From: Plantago major
Lineage: Eukaryota; Streptophyta; Magnoliopsida; Lamiales; Plantaginaceae
NCBI GenBank assembly: GCA_026545765.1
Contig: CM048840.1
Location: 87,572,877 to 87,636,876, forward strand
Reading direction: 5' to 3'
DNA length: 64,000 nucleotides
Position 1 is the stretch's first letter. The number at the start of each line of letters is the position of its first letter. The notes under the pieces were generated by a model that did not search any database, was not told the origin of the DNA, and was given only the letters and a program-made list of their open reading frames with translations. Below are positions 11,001 to 21,990 of this stretch, in pieces. The position numbers were made by a program, and so were the translations under genes.

Positions 11001-13370
11001 AGGCTCAGATACTTGTCTATCAGAGACTTGTGCAGTCTCTGGAAGTTTTTCTTGTGATGAAGGCTTTGATGCCTCATCAATTTCCATTGGTTGCGGGGAT
11101 TGAGTGGGCAATTCCCCAGCAACTTCTACTTCTTTTTGAACCTTGGAAGTCTCTGGATTCTTCTCTGAAGAGATAGACTTTTCAGTCTCTCCATTTTTCT
11201 TCTCAGTTGGAGCTTATTAGAAACAAACACTTAAGAGTATTAGTCAAGTGTATAAAGCACATATCTGAGATGTTATATCTTAAGGAACTTTCTACTACCT
11301 ATGAGACAGGCTCCTGTTCCTTAAGTGGTGAGGCTATGGAAGCCTCCTTGTTAGATTTTGAGGCAAACTTTGCAGCTTCCTCTTGATGTTGTGTTTCTAA
11401 TTAAGCCTGTAACAAAGAAATTTTTATAAGTAACAAGATTTATAAACATAAAATTTCACAAGTAGAGAGTTAAACCATTTAGCTACCTCAGCAGTGTCAG
11501 GCAGATTGGTCTCTGGAACTTGTGACCCTTCTATGTTTTGGTCTTGTTGTTCCATTTCAGCTTCTTTGTTTGAAGTTTCAGGTACTTCAGACCTCTCCTG
11601 AGTGTGCAACTCAGTTGCCTCCCCTGGTTGATCATTCTGAGCAGATGCCTCAGTTTGATCCCTCTCATTGAGTTGGGGAACCTTTTCTTTTACAGGATTT
11701 TCTTCAGCAAGGAAAGATGCTGGTATCTCATGCTATAACTCAAGTATCATCTCAACAACATCCACTATTGGCTGTTGTGGTTGGTGTGGTGATTCTGACT
11801 GGATGAAGAAGGTGATGTTGTATGGGGCCTATCCAGATCTGCTTGAGACAGACTTTTAAGTGTTGAGGCAATGGCAGTATCCTCCAACACTAAGTTGCCA
11901 CTCATCAGAGCATCTTCAATATGCTTAAGTGTTACTTGCTCTGATGGTGTGTTTTGTCCAGTGACCTTGGACACAGTTGCTTCTTCAGCAACCTTTGAAC
12001 TAGTTGCTCTCTCAGCAACCTCTGTACTTGTTGCTCTTTCAGCAACCTTGGGGATTATGGCTTCCACCTCATCTTCAGATTCCTCATCGAAATCTGGGAC
12101 TGAATTATCAACAATCCCTGCTGCTTCTGCAGAGAGTGTTTGAAGTTTCTCACTGCTTTTATCAGCATTGATAAGTTCATCAGCAAGGCACTATGCAGCA
12201 TTGATGGGTTCATCAGTTATGGTCTTAGCAGCATTGATGAGTTCATCTATTGTGGTCTTAGCAGTATTGATGAGTTCATCTTCATTTATGAGTTCATCAG
12301 CAGTGGCGGCAGGTATCTGAGAGTCGACATCCACAATGGGTATGTCTACTGATTTGCCAGCAGACTTCTTTCGTGAAGTTCTGGGCTTTTTGGTCGCAAT
12401 GGAACCCTCAGATACCTCATCAGTCTTTCGTTTCTTAGAACCTTTCTGAGATGCAGTAACCTTTTTCATCATGTTTGTATACTCATATTTGTAGAGCAGG
12501 TTACTATTGGCAATGTCTGTCGTCTCTCTGAGCTCAATGCCAAGGCACTCCAGTAAGTAGCATATCTTTAGTCCATAGCCATCGTGGCTTTGGCTCAAGG
12601 CCCTTAACGATTTTAGGCTCAAAGATCAGATCTTCTTCACAAATTTCATGAAGGCGTACTTCCCCCAATTAAAAGGGTTTTCCAGCCTTTTGTTTTGTTG
12701 ATTCAACAAGAACATCATCATCCAGCGTTCTTGGCTTATCTGGTCAGCTCCTCCTTGTAGACCATCAAAGCATCTGTGAAGGATACATGCCAACACATCC
12801 CAGTGAACTAACAGATGTCTGGTTCTGATGTCAGCAAGTTTGAAGTCGATGGGTGTATCTGATTTTTCAAGATCATATAGCTTTTTGACATCCTCAAGGA
12901 GATCTTCATCATTGGTGTCAATTTCAAAATCCTTTCCAAGATTTTGAAGTTCAAACAGCTCACAGAAAGCTGTTTCGTCCAACAGGATTTCCTGTCCTTG
13001 GACTTTAGTCTTAATAGACACTGTTTCAGTGCCTTCAGAGACTTTGAAAATAATCGTGGAGTTGTTGTAAAACTCCAGGACATCCAGTGAAGAAACTCCA
13101 CTGGGAAGAGCATATAGAAAGCCCTTGATTTGTGCCTTCTCAAGCAAATCAAGTACCAACTTTCTGTCAGCCTGGTTTTCTATTGCAACTACAAGGTATT
13201 CCTCAATCATGGCACCACCCCCAAATCATCCTGTGATTTGAAGTCCAATGATCAGGATTGAACTCTCCAGTCAATCGATTGTTTGTTATGACTAGCACTG
13301 GTGCTTGCTTTTCAACAGTACCAGATGTAGTAGCTTGGGATTTCTGGTTAGAAGCACGTTTTGGAGCAAT
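8040..13370 (-). pseudogene. Extra multi-exon gene downstream of pol in the Copia element
   Basis: One long frame can be followed on the minus strand. Exons are about 13370-11487, 11406-11299, 11212-10989 and 10908-8040; introns at 11407-11486 and 10909-10988 (80 nt each, GT-AG) and 11213-11298 (GT-AG, 86 nt, phase does not close). The predicted protein is about 1,600 residues. An N-terminal domain (12626-13210) ends NPFNWGKYAFMKFVKKI. Next come a Lys-rich nuclear-type patch (GSKKRKTDEV, ATKKPRTSRKKSAGK), degenerate AERATS repeats, an acidic stretch (SEDEEEKETDEND), a coiled coil (LLEEEQQLNLQLEEKI), another basic patch (RKRRKVDN) and a C-terminal domain ending near 8040. Breaks include TGA at 12626 and 10249, TAG at 12191, 11733 and 11299, TAA at 11401, and frameshifts near 13210, 11765 and 9040. 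SIRE elements carry an env-like frame at this position, but I see no signal peptide or membrane segment. Function unknown. Confidence 0.75.
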
Positions 13371-13534
13371 CTCTTTAAATAGTGAAAGTTTCTGAAAAAC
13401 GGAAAGAGATTAAGGTGTGAGTTTAGTGATTCTTTGCAAAAAAACTAAGCGAAGAACAGAGATTTGTAGAAAACTTTGAAGGATTTTTGCTATTTCTGTG
13501 TAAGTGAGAATGTTGGATTAGGCGAAAGTGATTT

Positions 13535-13570
13535 CTTTTGCCAAAATCTTATATATATATATATAGCATC
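13535..13570 (-). promoter_or_regulatory. Possible internal promoter (TATA box) for the extra gene
   Basis: On the minus strand CTATATATATATATATAAG (13548-13566) is followed by about 180 nt rich in A, C and T with no ATG, then a pyrimidine tract and TTTTTCAG at 13392-13399, like a 5' UTR with an intron end. The likely first codon (ATTGCTCCAAAACG at 13370) looks like ATG changed to ATT. Promoter activity is inferred from sequence alone; a TA microsatellite could mimic a TATA box. Confidence 0.35.
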
Positions 13571-14158
13571 TTACTCTCAACAGACATATACATACAAATT
13601 GATTTTGTACATATGTATCTGTGCAAATGCAGTTAGGCGTGGGTAAAAATTGTTTTGCATTAAATGCTTAGTGGGCCATGTCTGTGTTTTTACAGTCCAC
13701 TATTTTACTGAGAATTGATCTCGCCTGTTAAGATCAAATGCCTATTTCATCAAGGGTCACGATTGCTTAGCCCAATTAATGAAATTTGGCGTAAGGCTTT
13801 CTGAATCACATCTCTTTTCTGTGACTAGGGGACAATCTTTGGAATTATGTAGTCAGTTCAGAGATTGTGTGTAACTTAACATAAAAATGGAAAGATACAA
13901 AACACCAGAGATGTAGTTGACTGAATATAGTTATACCACATTTCTCTTGTGTTCCCCCTCACTAAGTGATCTAGATATCTGAGTACCTGTCTCAGAAATC
14001 TTCAAATAGCCATTTTACCCTTTAACCTTTGATATCTGAGTAACCGTCTCAGATATCTCTTTGCTATGTGTTTCAACTTTTGTCTTTGATATTCTGGATT
14101 CCTGTTCCAGATATCTTATCTCTCCTTTTTCCTTTCTCAATCATACTGAGTTCCTGTT
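13571..14158 (-). other. Spacer between pol and the extra gene
   Basis: No open frame. It has at least four GATATCTGAGT(A)ACC-GTCTCAGATATC-like palindromic motifs between 13965 and 14125. It may carry regulatory sequence for the downstream gene. Confidence 0.45.
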
Positions 14159-15659
14159 TCAGAGATTAGAACTTTTCAGTTCCTTTGGTAGCTCCATTAA
14201 CCCAAGACTATGTCTCAAGGTTAAGAACCTGCTTTCTTGCAAAGGCTTTGTAAAGATATCTGCAAGTTGGTCTTCAGTATCAATCTTGAGTATCTCTATA
14301 TTGCCTTTTTCAACATGGTCTCTAATGATGTGGTGTCTAACATCAATGTGCTTTGTTCTTGCATGAAACTTAGGATTCCGAGTTATGGCAATAGCACTTG
14401 TGTTATCACAGAAAATCGGTGTTTTCTCTTCATTGATCTCATAATCTCTGAGTTGTTGTTGTATCCACAATATCTGTGAAGCACAACACCCAACAGCAAT
14501 ATATTCAACCTTTGTGGTAGATGTGGCAATTGAGTTTTGTTTCTTGCTAAACCATGATATTAATCTGGCACCAAGAAATTGACAAGTTCCTGAGGTGCTT
14601 TTTCTATCAAGCAATGATCCAAAGATAGTCGACAAGATCGAATAGCCAGCTAAACTCAATCCACTGTCTTTTGGATACCACAATCCAACTTCTACAGTAC
14701 CCTTTACATACCTTAATATTTTCATAGCAATGTTGTAGTGTGATTCCATTGGATTTGTCTGAAATCTAGCACACACTCCAACTGCATATTGAATATCAGG
14801 TCTACTTGCAGTGAGGTATAGTAGAGACCCAATCAATTTCCTATACTTGTGTTCTTCAACACTCTTGTCAGTTTCAGTATAGGTCATTTTGGTTCCAATG
14901 CTCATAGGTGTCTTAGCATTCTTTTCAGAAGGCTTTAGATTAAACTTATTGAGCATATCCTTTGCATACTTTGTTTGACTAATGAATATTCCATCATTAA
15001 GTTGCTTGACTTGCAATCCTATGAAGTAGTTTAATTCTCCCATCATGCTCATCTCAAATTTACTTTTCATGAGCTCAGCAAAGCCTTCACAAAGTTGCTT
15101 GTCTTTAGATCCAAATATAATGTCATCAACATATACTTGAACTAGAAGTAGTTTACCTTTATGGTTCAAAGTAAAGAGTGTTTTATCAACATCTCCTTTC
15201 TTGAAGCCACTTTCCAGCAAATATTTGGCTAAAGTATCATACCATGCTCTGAGCTGTTTGATCCATACGAGCTTTTTGAAGCTTATAAACCATTCTACTT
15301 TCTGTGAAAACCTCAAAGCCTGGTGGTTGTTCAACATAGACTTCTTCAGCAAGTTCACCGTTTAGGAATGCACTTTTAACATCCATCTGATAAACTTTAA
15401 AGTCATTATGAGCTGCAAAGGCTAGAAATAGTCTAATTGCGTCCAGTCTTGCAACTGGAGCACATGACTCATCAAAATCTAGTCCTTCTGTCTGGGTGAA
15501 TCCCTTGGCAACCAACCTTGCTTTGTTTCTGGTTATTTCACCAGACTCATTCATTTTATTTCTGAAAACCCACTTGGTTCCAATTACAGATATTCCGTCA
15601 ACAAATGGAACCAGTTTCCAGACTTTGTTTCTCTCAAATTGTTCCAACTCTTCTTGCAT
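14159..15659 (-). pseudogene. Copia pol: reverse transcriptase and RNase H
   Basis: Two overlapping minus-strand frames form one RT/RNase H. The upstream part (15237-15659) has [16 protein letters not shown] and [13 protein letters not shown]. The downstream part (14159-15358) has the active-site YVDDIIFGS, then RPDIQYAVGVCARF, and the RNase H/C-terminal block KHIDVRHHIIRDHV...QLADIFTKPL. The frames part near 15240-15350, where a short segment before RAWYDTL is garbled. The usual STTEAEY of the RNase H domain reads STTKVEY, so an expected acidic residue is replaced by Lys. The product would copy element RNA into DNA inside virus-like particles; this copy cannot. Confidence 0.93.
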
Positions 15660-15767
15660 TGCAGAGATCCAATCTTGATCCTTTAATGCTTCTTCTATAG
15701 TTTTAGGTTCAATATTTCAGATGAAACATCCATAAAGAGAGTCAGCAAATGCTCTCCTAGTTCTAAC

Positions 15768-17231
15768 TCATTGGTCTAAAGGACCGATTACATCCTTTGT
15801 AGGATGATTTCTTATCCATTTCATAATGGGTTTTAAACTAGTAGGATCAATATCATTTTGATCTGAATGTGAATCAATATGATCCAGATAGGATACTTGT
15901 GAAGTATCTGAGATATCTGGCACATGGGAAATGCCATGAATATCTGACACTTTTTCAGTGTTAGAGATATCTGGAATTTGATTTTCAACAATCTCATTCT
16001 TAGAAACCTCTTCATGATGAAGGTTCTCATTAACCTGTTCCATTTCTGGAATTCTCATAGGAAATTCTTCATCATGTCTTAGAGTCATCTGGTTGTTACT
16101 AAGCAATGGTTGCTTTTCATCGTCAGATTCATCCTCTAAGTGAATGATAGAGTTTTCTTTTGAGGATTCTTCTTCAGAATCTTTAATCATTAGTTCTTTG
16201 AACCTATCTGAGAGTTCTTCATTCAAGAGTACTTTCTTGTTTCCTTCGTAGAAGACAACATGAACAGATTCTTCAATCTTTTGCGTTCTTTTGTTGAAGA
16301 TTCTGTAGGCTTTGCTATTCAGATAATAACCAAGAAATACTCCTTCATCTGCTTTTGGTTGAAATGTTCTCAAGTATTCTTTTCCATTATTAAGAACAAA
16401 ACATCTGCAACCAAACACCCTTAAATGTTTGATACTAGGGGGTCTACCAATCAAAAGTTCATAAGGAGTTTTGTCATGGTGTTTGTTAATCAAACATCTA
16501 TTTTGAGTGTAGCAGGCTGTGTTAACAGCTTCAACCCAATAGATTTCACTTATTTCAGTGTCAGCAAGCATTGTTCTTGCTGCTTCTTTTAGGGTCCTAT
16601 TCTTCCTTTCAGCAACACCATTTTGTTGTGGTGTCCTTACGGAAGATAGTTGATGTTGTATACCTTTGCAGATACAAAACTCTTTTATGTACTGGTTCAC
16701 AAACTCAGTACCATGGCCTGTTCTGATTACAGATACCTTGTCTTTTTTCTTGACTTCAAGCTTATTCAGCAAGTTGGGTATCTCAACCCTTGCATCAGAT
16801 TTTTGTTTGAGAAATACAACCCAAGTGAATCTTGAGTAACCATCAACAACAACCAGACCATACTTCTTTCCTGCATAGCTAGTTACAGAGGATTCAAAAA
16901 GATCCATATGTAACATTTGCAGTGGCCTTTCACTGGATTGTCTAGTTTTAGACTTGAAAGATGTTTTGGATTGTTTTCCCATTTGGCAAGTTGAGCATAT
17001 ACCATCTTTTCTATATACCATTTTGGGTAAACCAACCACCAATTCTTTCTTGGCTAGCTTGTTCAGAGTTTTGAAGTTCAAGTGACTCATTCTTTTATGC
17101 CATAGCCAGTTTTCTTGATGTTGATTGACCCACCATGAGACATTCTTCAGTTGTGGAAGATGCCCAGTCAGCAACATAAAGATTTCCTTTTCGCCTAGAA
17201 ACCAAGACTGTCTGCTTTGACTCATTGTCAA
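15768..17231 (-). pseudogene. Copia pol: integrase
   Basis: A 487-residue frame. The zinc-binding HHCC domain is seen as WHKRMSHLN...CSTCQMGKQ. The core has LHMDLFESS (first Asp) and SVRTPQQNGVAERKNRTL (Glu). The middle catalytic Asp, normally in a (S/T)DHG(T/G)EF context, reads RTGHGTEF, so the DDE triad is broken. An acidic Ser/Glu-rich tail follows (DSEEESSKEN). Two stops at about 15713-15773 separate it from RT. The frame overlaps the protease frame by four bases. Confidence 0.92.
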
Positions 17232-17515
17232 TTACTTTGCATAGTTTTGACTTGATCTTGACAGTGTACCAATTGACTCATGCTTAGGAGATTATATTTC
17301 AATCCCTTTACATGTAGTACTTCAGAGATTGTAAGAGCTCCAAACTTCAGAATTCCAAATCCTATGGTTGGATTTTCATCTTCTCCAGCAAACCTAATAA
17401 TTGGTCCTTTATCGCATTTTCTATAGTTAATCAGATTTGCTTTGTCTCCTGTCATGTGCTTCCCACATCCACTATCAAAATGCCACTTCGGGTTCTTCCT
17501 CAGAGTGTTCTGCAC
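17228..17515 (-). pseudogene. Copia pol: aspartic protease
   Basis: The active-site motif WHFDSGCGKHMTGD matches the D-S-G core of Copia proteases, where CSRHMTG is usual. It is followed by VLHVKGLKYNLLSMSQL, the standard end of this domain. The frame then shifts into integrase. Confidence 0.9.
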
Positions 17516-17533
17516 AAGACAGGAAACATGGAG

Positions 17534-18727
17534 TTAGGCTCTCATTCCAATAATGGAACCTTCTGGACTAAAGAATCTCTCTATAGGAATCCATTTCTGA
17601 ATGAACTTCCTTGGGATATTCTTTTGTTTTGTTGGAACATAAGGAGGAATTAAATGATTAGTGTCATTATGATTTAAATCTATTTTCCTTCTTGGTGTGT
17701 TCCTTAGTCCTCCTCGTGGTGCTTTCAGATACCTGTCAAATTGCTGAGTCTGCTTTTCAGCAAACTTAGCTTTCCTTGCCAGACTTCTTCTAGCCTGGCA
17801 TTCAAAGTGGTCGTAACCTGTTCTTTCTTCCACTTATGATGATTGCTATGCACAGTCCTGGCTTTCATCCATCGTTCTTGCTCTTGTTTATACTCATGAG
17901 CGAGTTGTTTCCCGATGGCTTTATAGCCAATGCCATTTCGAGCACCTGGCGCTGTCTGAGTTCTTTTCTCAGCAGCTTTTCTAGTCTCTGGAAAGTCTTT
18001 CTTTCCAGAAAATGTGATATCGGAAAATTTGCCTGCTCCTGCAATTTTTCCTTTCTGAGAGACATAGCACTGTGGGTGATTACACTTTTCAGTGTTATAT
18101 TTCTTTACAGAAACGTTCCCAATAGTTTTCTTTTGGACTTGTTTTTCCCACAAAGGTTTGGTCGCAACTGCCTTCCTTTGTCAACAACCTTAGCTTTCTG
18201 ACCAATGCTATATGTTATTTGGGAACCATCTTGCTGAGCACTAACAAATGTTATTCTTTCGTCACTCTTATTCAGAGTGGTAGAACTATTTGTTTGTATC
18301 CATCAAGTCCTCCCTTTTCTGAAGGATCTCTTAAATAAGAGTGCACTTCAGTAAGAGTGTCACTAGCTTTGGCATAGGATTGAAAAGATAATTCTTTCTT
18401 CTTGAGTTCCTCATTTTCAGAAAGAAGATCTTTATTTTCCTTTTGGAGTATATCCATTGCCTTTCTGTGTAACTTCTCTATTTCAGTCATCTGTGCTTTG
18501 AGAAATGCATTTTCAGCATCCTTTTTCTCAGATATCTTGAGTAATTGTGAATTTTCCTTCTCAAGTGAATTCTTTTCTTCTTCAAGAATGTCGGTTCTAG
18601 CTCGGATCATTTGAAATTCTCTTTTGTAGAGATCAAGTTCTCTTCTGAAATATTCTGAATCTCTGATTTCTTCCTCATCACTCTCATAAATTATGAATTG
18701 AGAAATGTTGGTTACCTCGTCAGCCAT
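17534..18727 (-). pseudogene. Copia gag C-terminal region with coiled coil
   Basis: Three frames in a row belong to the stretch between zinc knuckle and protease. 18272-18727 is heptad-rich (LEEEKNSLEKENSQLL, LQKENKDLLSENEELKKK). 17725-18153 and 17534-17833 are basic, with FDRYLKAPRGGLRNTPRRK. A coiled coil here is a feature I associate with SIRE gag. Frameshifts separate the pieces. Confidence 0.7.
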
Positions 18728-20054
18728 TAGGCAAGGCTCAATGTTGGAGCAATCTGGATAGATCTCCTCAGCAACCCCACATATTTTCCTTTTCTTTTGA
18801 CCAAAGTCAACTAATTCATGAGTGATGCCACATAATTCTGGAGAAGGTAGTTTGGTATCACCTGAGTCTTCCTCCTCAGATTCTGACTCAATATCAAGAG
18901 CATCAAGTTAGATTTGAATCTTTTTCCTTTCTTCAGTAAGCATAGCTCTCTGACCTCCCTTGAAGTTTCTTCTATCTTTCTTGTCACCTGTCTTTAGCTA
19001 ATTGAAAACAGGGCAATCTCTTTTAAAATGATCAGGTTTCTGACAATAGAAACAGATATCGTTTCCGATTTCTGCTTCCTCGATTAGATGCTTGTCGAGC
19101 TTGTTCAAATGAGCTTGACAAATTTATATTTTGTCTCGGTGATAGTTTGAGCCTAGATGCTTTTTCACTTCTCTTTGGCTTTTCTTCTCTCAATCTCCGT
19201 GACATATTTTCTCATTTGCTTTCTGAAGAGCATCTTCCTCAGTCATTTCCTTGGTATCCTTCTTTTCAGAAGTACCTTGTGTTACTAAAGAAACATTGTG
19301 AACTTTCTCAGCAATTGTTTGTTCTCTCTGAGTAGTTTCATAGTTGACAGTAGCTAAGTGGGAAAAGAGTTCTATTGGAGTGATATTTGGCATTCCTTGG
19401 TTGAAATAAAAATACTGAGTGTGTTCCCAGTTTTGATTCAAGCTTCTCACTATATCTTAACCTTTTCAGAGTTAGAGTATCTCTCTCTTTCACCAAGTGC
19501 AGCCATTTCACTCATCAATGTTGTGAACCGGAAATCTAGTTCTTCAAGAGTCTCTGTGGGACCTTGTTTGAAGTTTTAGAATTTGAGCTTCAAAACTTCG
19601 AACTTATTTTCCTTTGTTTTCTCAATGCCGGCACAGATTTCCTCAATCAGTTGCCAGGCCACTTTTGCCGTTTTTGCACCCCACAGTTTACACTGTATGT
19701 GCTCTGGAGTGGAACGTATGATGATATTGCGAGCCTGACCATTCAGTCGATTTATCTTGTCATCTTCCGATGTCCAGAGCTCTCTGGGCTTTGGCTCGTA
19801 AATAACTTGACCAGTATGTCTTCCACTGGTTGAAGCACCTGTTGTGAGGAACCACCACTTTGTTCTTCATGAGTGGGAACTCTGTCTCTACCATTAGAAA
19901 CCTCCATGACCTGCTTGAGTTGTTGAAAGACTATGGGGCCATTCTTTATTACTTCGATCATTTCATCACTGATGGCTTCTAGGTGGAGCATCATGTTGTT
20001 CTTCCATTTCTCATAATTCTCTGGCTTGAGAATTGGAGCGTCACTTAAAGACAA
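18728..20054 (-). pseudogene. Copia gag N-terminal region and zinc knuckle
   Basis: It starts at ATG 20054 (MSLSDAPILKPENYEKWKNN), about 100 bases inside the PBS. The capsid-like part continues with WGAKTAKVAWQLIEEI and ENKFEVLKLKF (UBN2-type). A CX2CX4HX4C knuckle CFYCQKPDHFKRDC lies at about 19013-19056. A frameshift occurs near 19800, with stops near 19578, 19000 and 18910. The protein would package element RNA. Confidence 0.88.
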
Positions 20055-20156
20055 CCTGCAGAAAACACACTAAACAGACAAATCAAGTGTAGGTGAAAAG
20101 CAGTTAGTGGGCACTTATCTGGGATCTAGGTTTAGTGTAGAAGGCTTGGGAACCTC

Positions 20157-20170
20157 CTCCTCTGATACCA
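20157..20170 (-). other. Primer binding site (initiator tRNA-Met type)
   Basis: The minus strand reads TGGTATCAGAGGA two bases after the 5' LTR. This matches the TGGTATCAGAGC site complementary to plant initiator tRNA-Met except at the end. Confidence 0.88.
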
Positions 20171-20172
20171 CT

Positions 20173-21548
20173 TATTGGTCCAGATAACGGCAAAGGGAAA
20201 AGACTAGAGGGGGGGGGGGGTGAATAGTCTTTTGCAACTTTTGTCGATAAACACAATTTCTCAGATATCTGTGAAGAAATCTGATACTTAATTTCAGAGA
20301 GCGGAAGACTTTTCTGTGATAAGTGCACGTGCTCAACAAGATATGTGTAAATACCCAGCAAGATAAATAAAGCAAGTAATAAATTGAAGAAAGTAAATAA
20401 CACTGATCTTTATAGTGGTATCTGAAGGTGGCGTAATCCTCCAACTAATCCACTTCGGCCTTTCTCATACCTAGAATCCACTAAGACAGATAATTGAGTT
20501 CACCTTACAAATATCTTCTCTCGATTCCTAAACACACTAGGTTCCCAACCAAGTGTTCCCCCTGAGTTATTCCTCGGCTTTCTCAACCAAGTACTTCCTG
20601 TACTCAGAAACCTTTTGAGCTATTCCTTAGTTTCCCAAACTAAGTACTTCCTATGCTCAGTAACCTTGGAGTTATTCCTTAGTTTCCAAACTAAGTACTT
20701 CCTGTACTCCACGCCGTTTAAGGTGTTGGTTAAGGTAGTTTGTCAGGTTTGGTAGATTAATAACTTCTACAGTTATGTAATACTACCTTCTTGAACAAGA
20801 GTCACTTAACACACTTCACAATGTGTGGTGATATGTTCTTTACTGACCCAAGTCTATGATAAATGTTCTAGAGAATGAATCTCAGATACTTGATCTTTTG
20901 ATTCAACTCCTTCACAGATAGCAATGCTTGTTAAGGATCAGGACACTTAAAACTTTCGTGCTACTTAGAATTCAAGAGCTTAGTCGCAACTGTACGTAAG
21001 CTGAAGAATAAGTAGGTTGAAGGCTTGTATGCTTGAGAGAAAGATACCACTAGTTGTATTATCAGAGAAGCTTGGTATTTTCAGTGAGTTCAGTGTGTGT
21101 CTTTCAAGCATTCTAAGTGATGATATTTATAGTTGAAGATCATGCCGTTTGAATAGTATCCGTTAGGCTTAATGAAATTCAAACTATTGATATATGAAAA
21201 TAGTACTGCAAAAGACGTTGTCTCTTTTCAGAGATTTCCTCTTTTGTTCAGATGTCTCTGTTTGCACATTTATTGCATTGTACTATTTTTGTCTTCAGCA
21301 ATCTTGTGCAGTCTTCAAATCTTTAAATCTGTTGAACTCTCCTGCTGGATGCCTTCTTCTTGGTCTTCTTCAAAGATATAAAAAATTACATTCAGAGACC
21401 TAACATCCTATAAAAGATTTGCTAGACTATCATACTTAGTGATTTTCCTCTTTTACAGTGTTCAAGTGAACCAAGAGTACTAACCACCTTTCTGTGCTAA
21501 GATAAGTCATTAGGTTGCTGATCAAAATCTAAACATATATTCCTAACA
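20173..21548 (-). repeat. 5' LTR of the Copia element, 1376 bp
   Basis: Nearly identical to 6015-7649 except that about 262 bp are missing after ACTATTTTTGTCTT at about 21294; the junction lies at a short repeat TTTGTCTT. Its plus-strand start is TATTGG rather than TGTTGG, so the element-sense CA end is mutated to TA. It carries 12 G at 20209-20220. Confidence 0.9.
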
Positions 21549-21599
21549 CATAGTAAATCACAAATATTCATTTCAGCTTCCCGTGGAAATCATACAAAT

Positions 21600-21990
21600 C
21601 ATCTGCTCCTACATCTTGCCCCCTGACACACACCCCAAAATTGCTTGTAGCCATGACCGTGTTAGAGTCAATCATGATGATGTGACATGAACGGTGTTGC
21701 TTCCTCACCATGATGATTCCATACCTCATACTGAGGCACGAATCCATTACGTTTTAAGTGCGCGAGTACCATTGTAGAATCAAATATTGCTTGTTTCTGC
21801 ATTTGTTCAATTTGCAAAGGCACTTTATCAACCCCGCTTACACAAGTCGTTTGTGTCATCGCAAATGTGATGAAGGCTTCAACTCCTTCCACAAACTAGA
21901 TTGAACTCTGCCATTAACAGTACAACAGTACATCCATGAACAATCGGGATTCATTGGATGATTAATCTGACACGTCTGAATTTATTAGAT
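21600..21990 (-). pseudogene. CACTA transposase N-terminal (Transpos_assoc-like) fragment
   Basis: Minus-strand frames give CSWMY, then FVEGVEAFITFAMTQT and HLKRNGFVPQYEVWNHHGE. This is the layout of the Transpos_assoc domain at the start of TNP2-type En/Spm transposases (SWMY, F-V-GV-F-FA, RCPC, HL-KGF-Y-W-HGE). The cysteine-rich RCPCKRC part is shifted and lost (VDKVPLQIEQM). The rest of the transposase is absent; the Copia element adjoins it at 21548. Confidence 0.65.

Larger units (their letters stand above)
6015..21548 (-). mobile_element. SIRE-like Ty1/Copia LTR retrotransposon, 15.5 kb, full length but decayed
   Basis: The boundaries are fixed by 5-bp target duplications CATAG at 6010-6014 and 21549-21553. 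In element sense (minus strand) the order is 5' LTR (20173-21548), PBS (20157-20170), gag, protease, integrase, reverse transcriptase, RNase H, a long extra gene, PPT (7650-7664) and 3' LTR (6015-7649). Integrase before RT makes it Copia. The long gag with a coiled coil after the zinc knuckle, and extra coding sequence after pol, suggest the SIRE lineage (family knowledge, not tested by alignment). Every frame carries stops or frameshifts, so it is not autonomous. It sits inside the CACTA element. Confidence 0.92.

Noticed and set aside
8040..13210. Calling the extra gene an envelope gene
   Set aside because: Its position fits, but no signal peptide, membrane segment or fusion-type motif is visible; the evidence supports only an accessory protein of unknown function.
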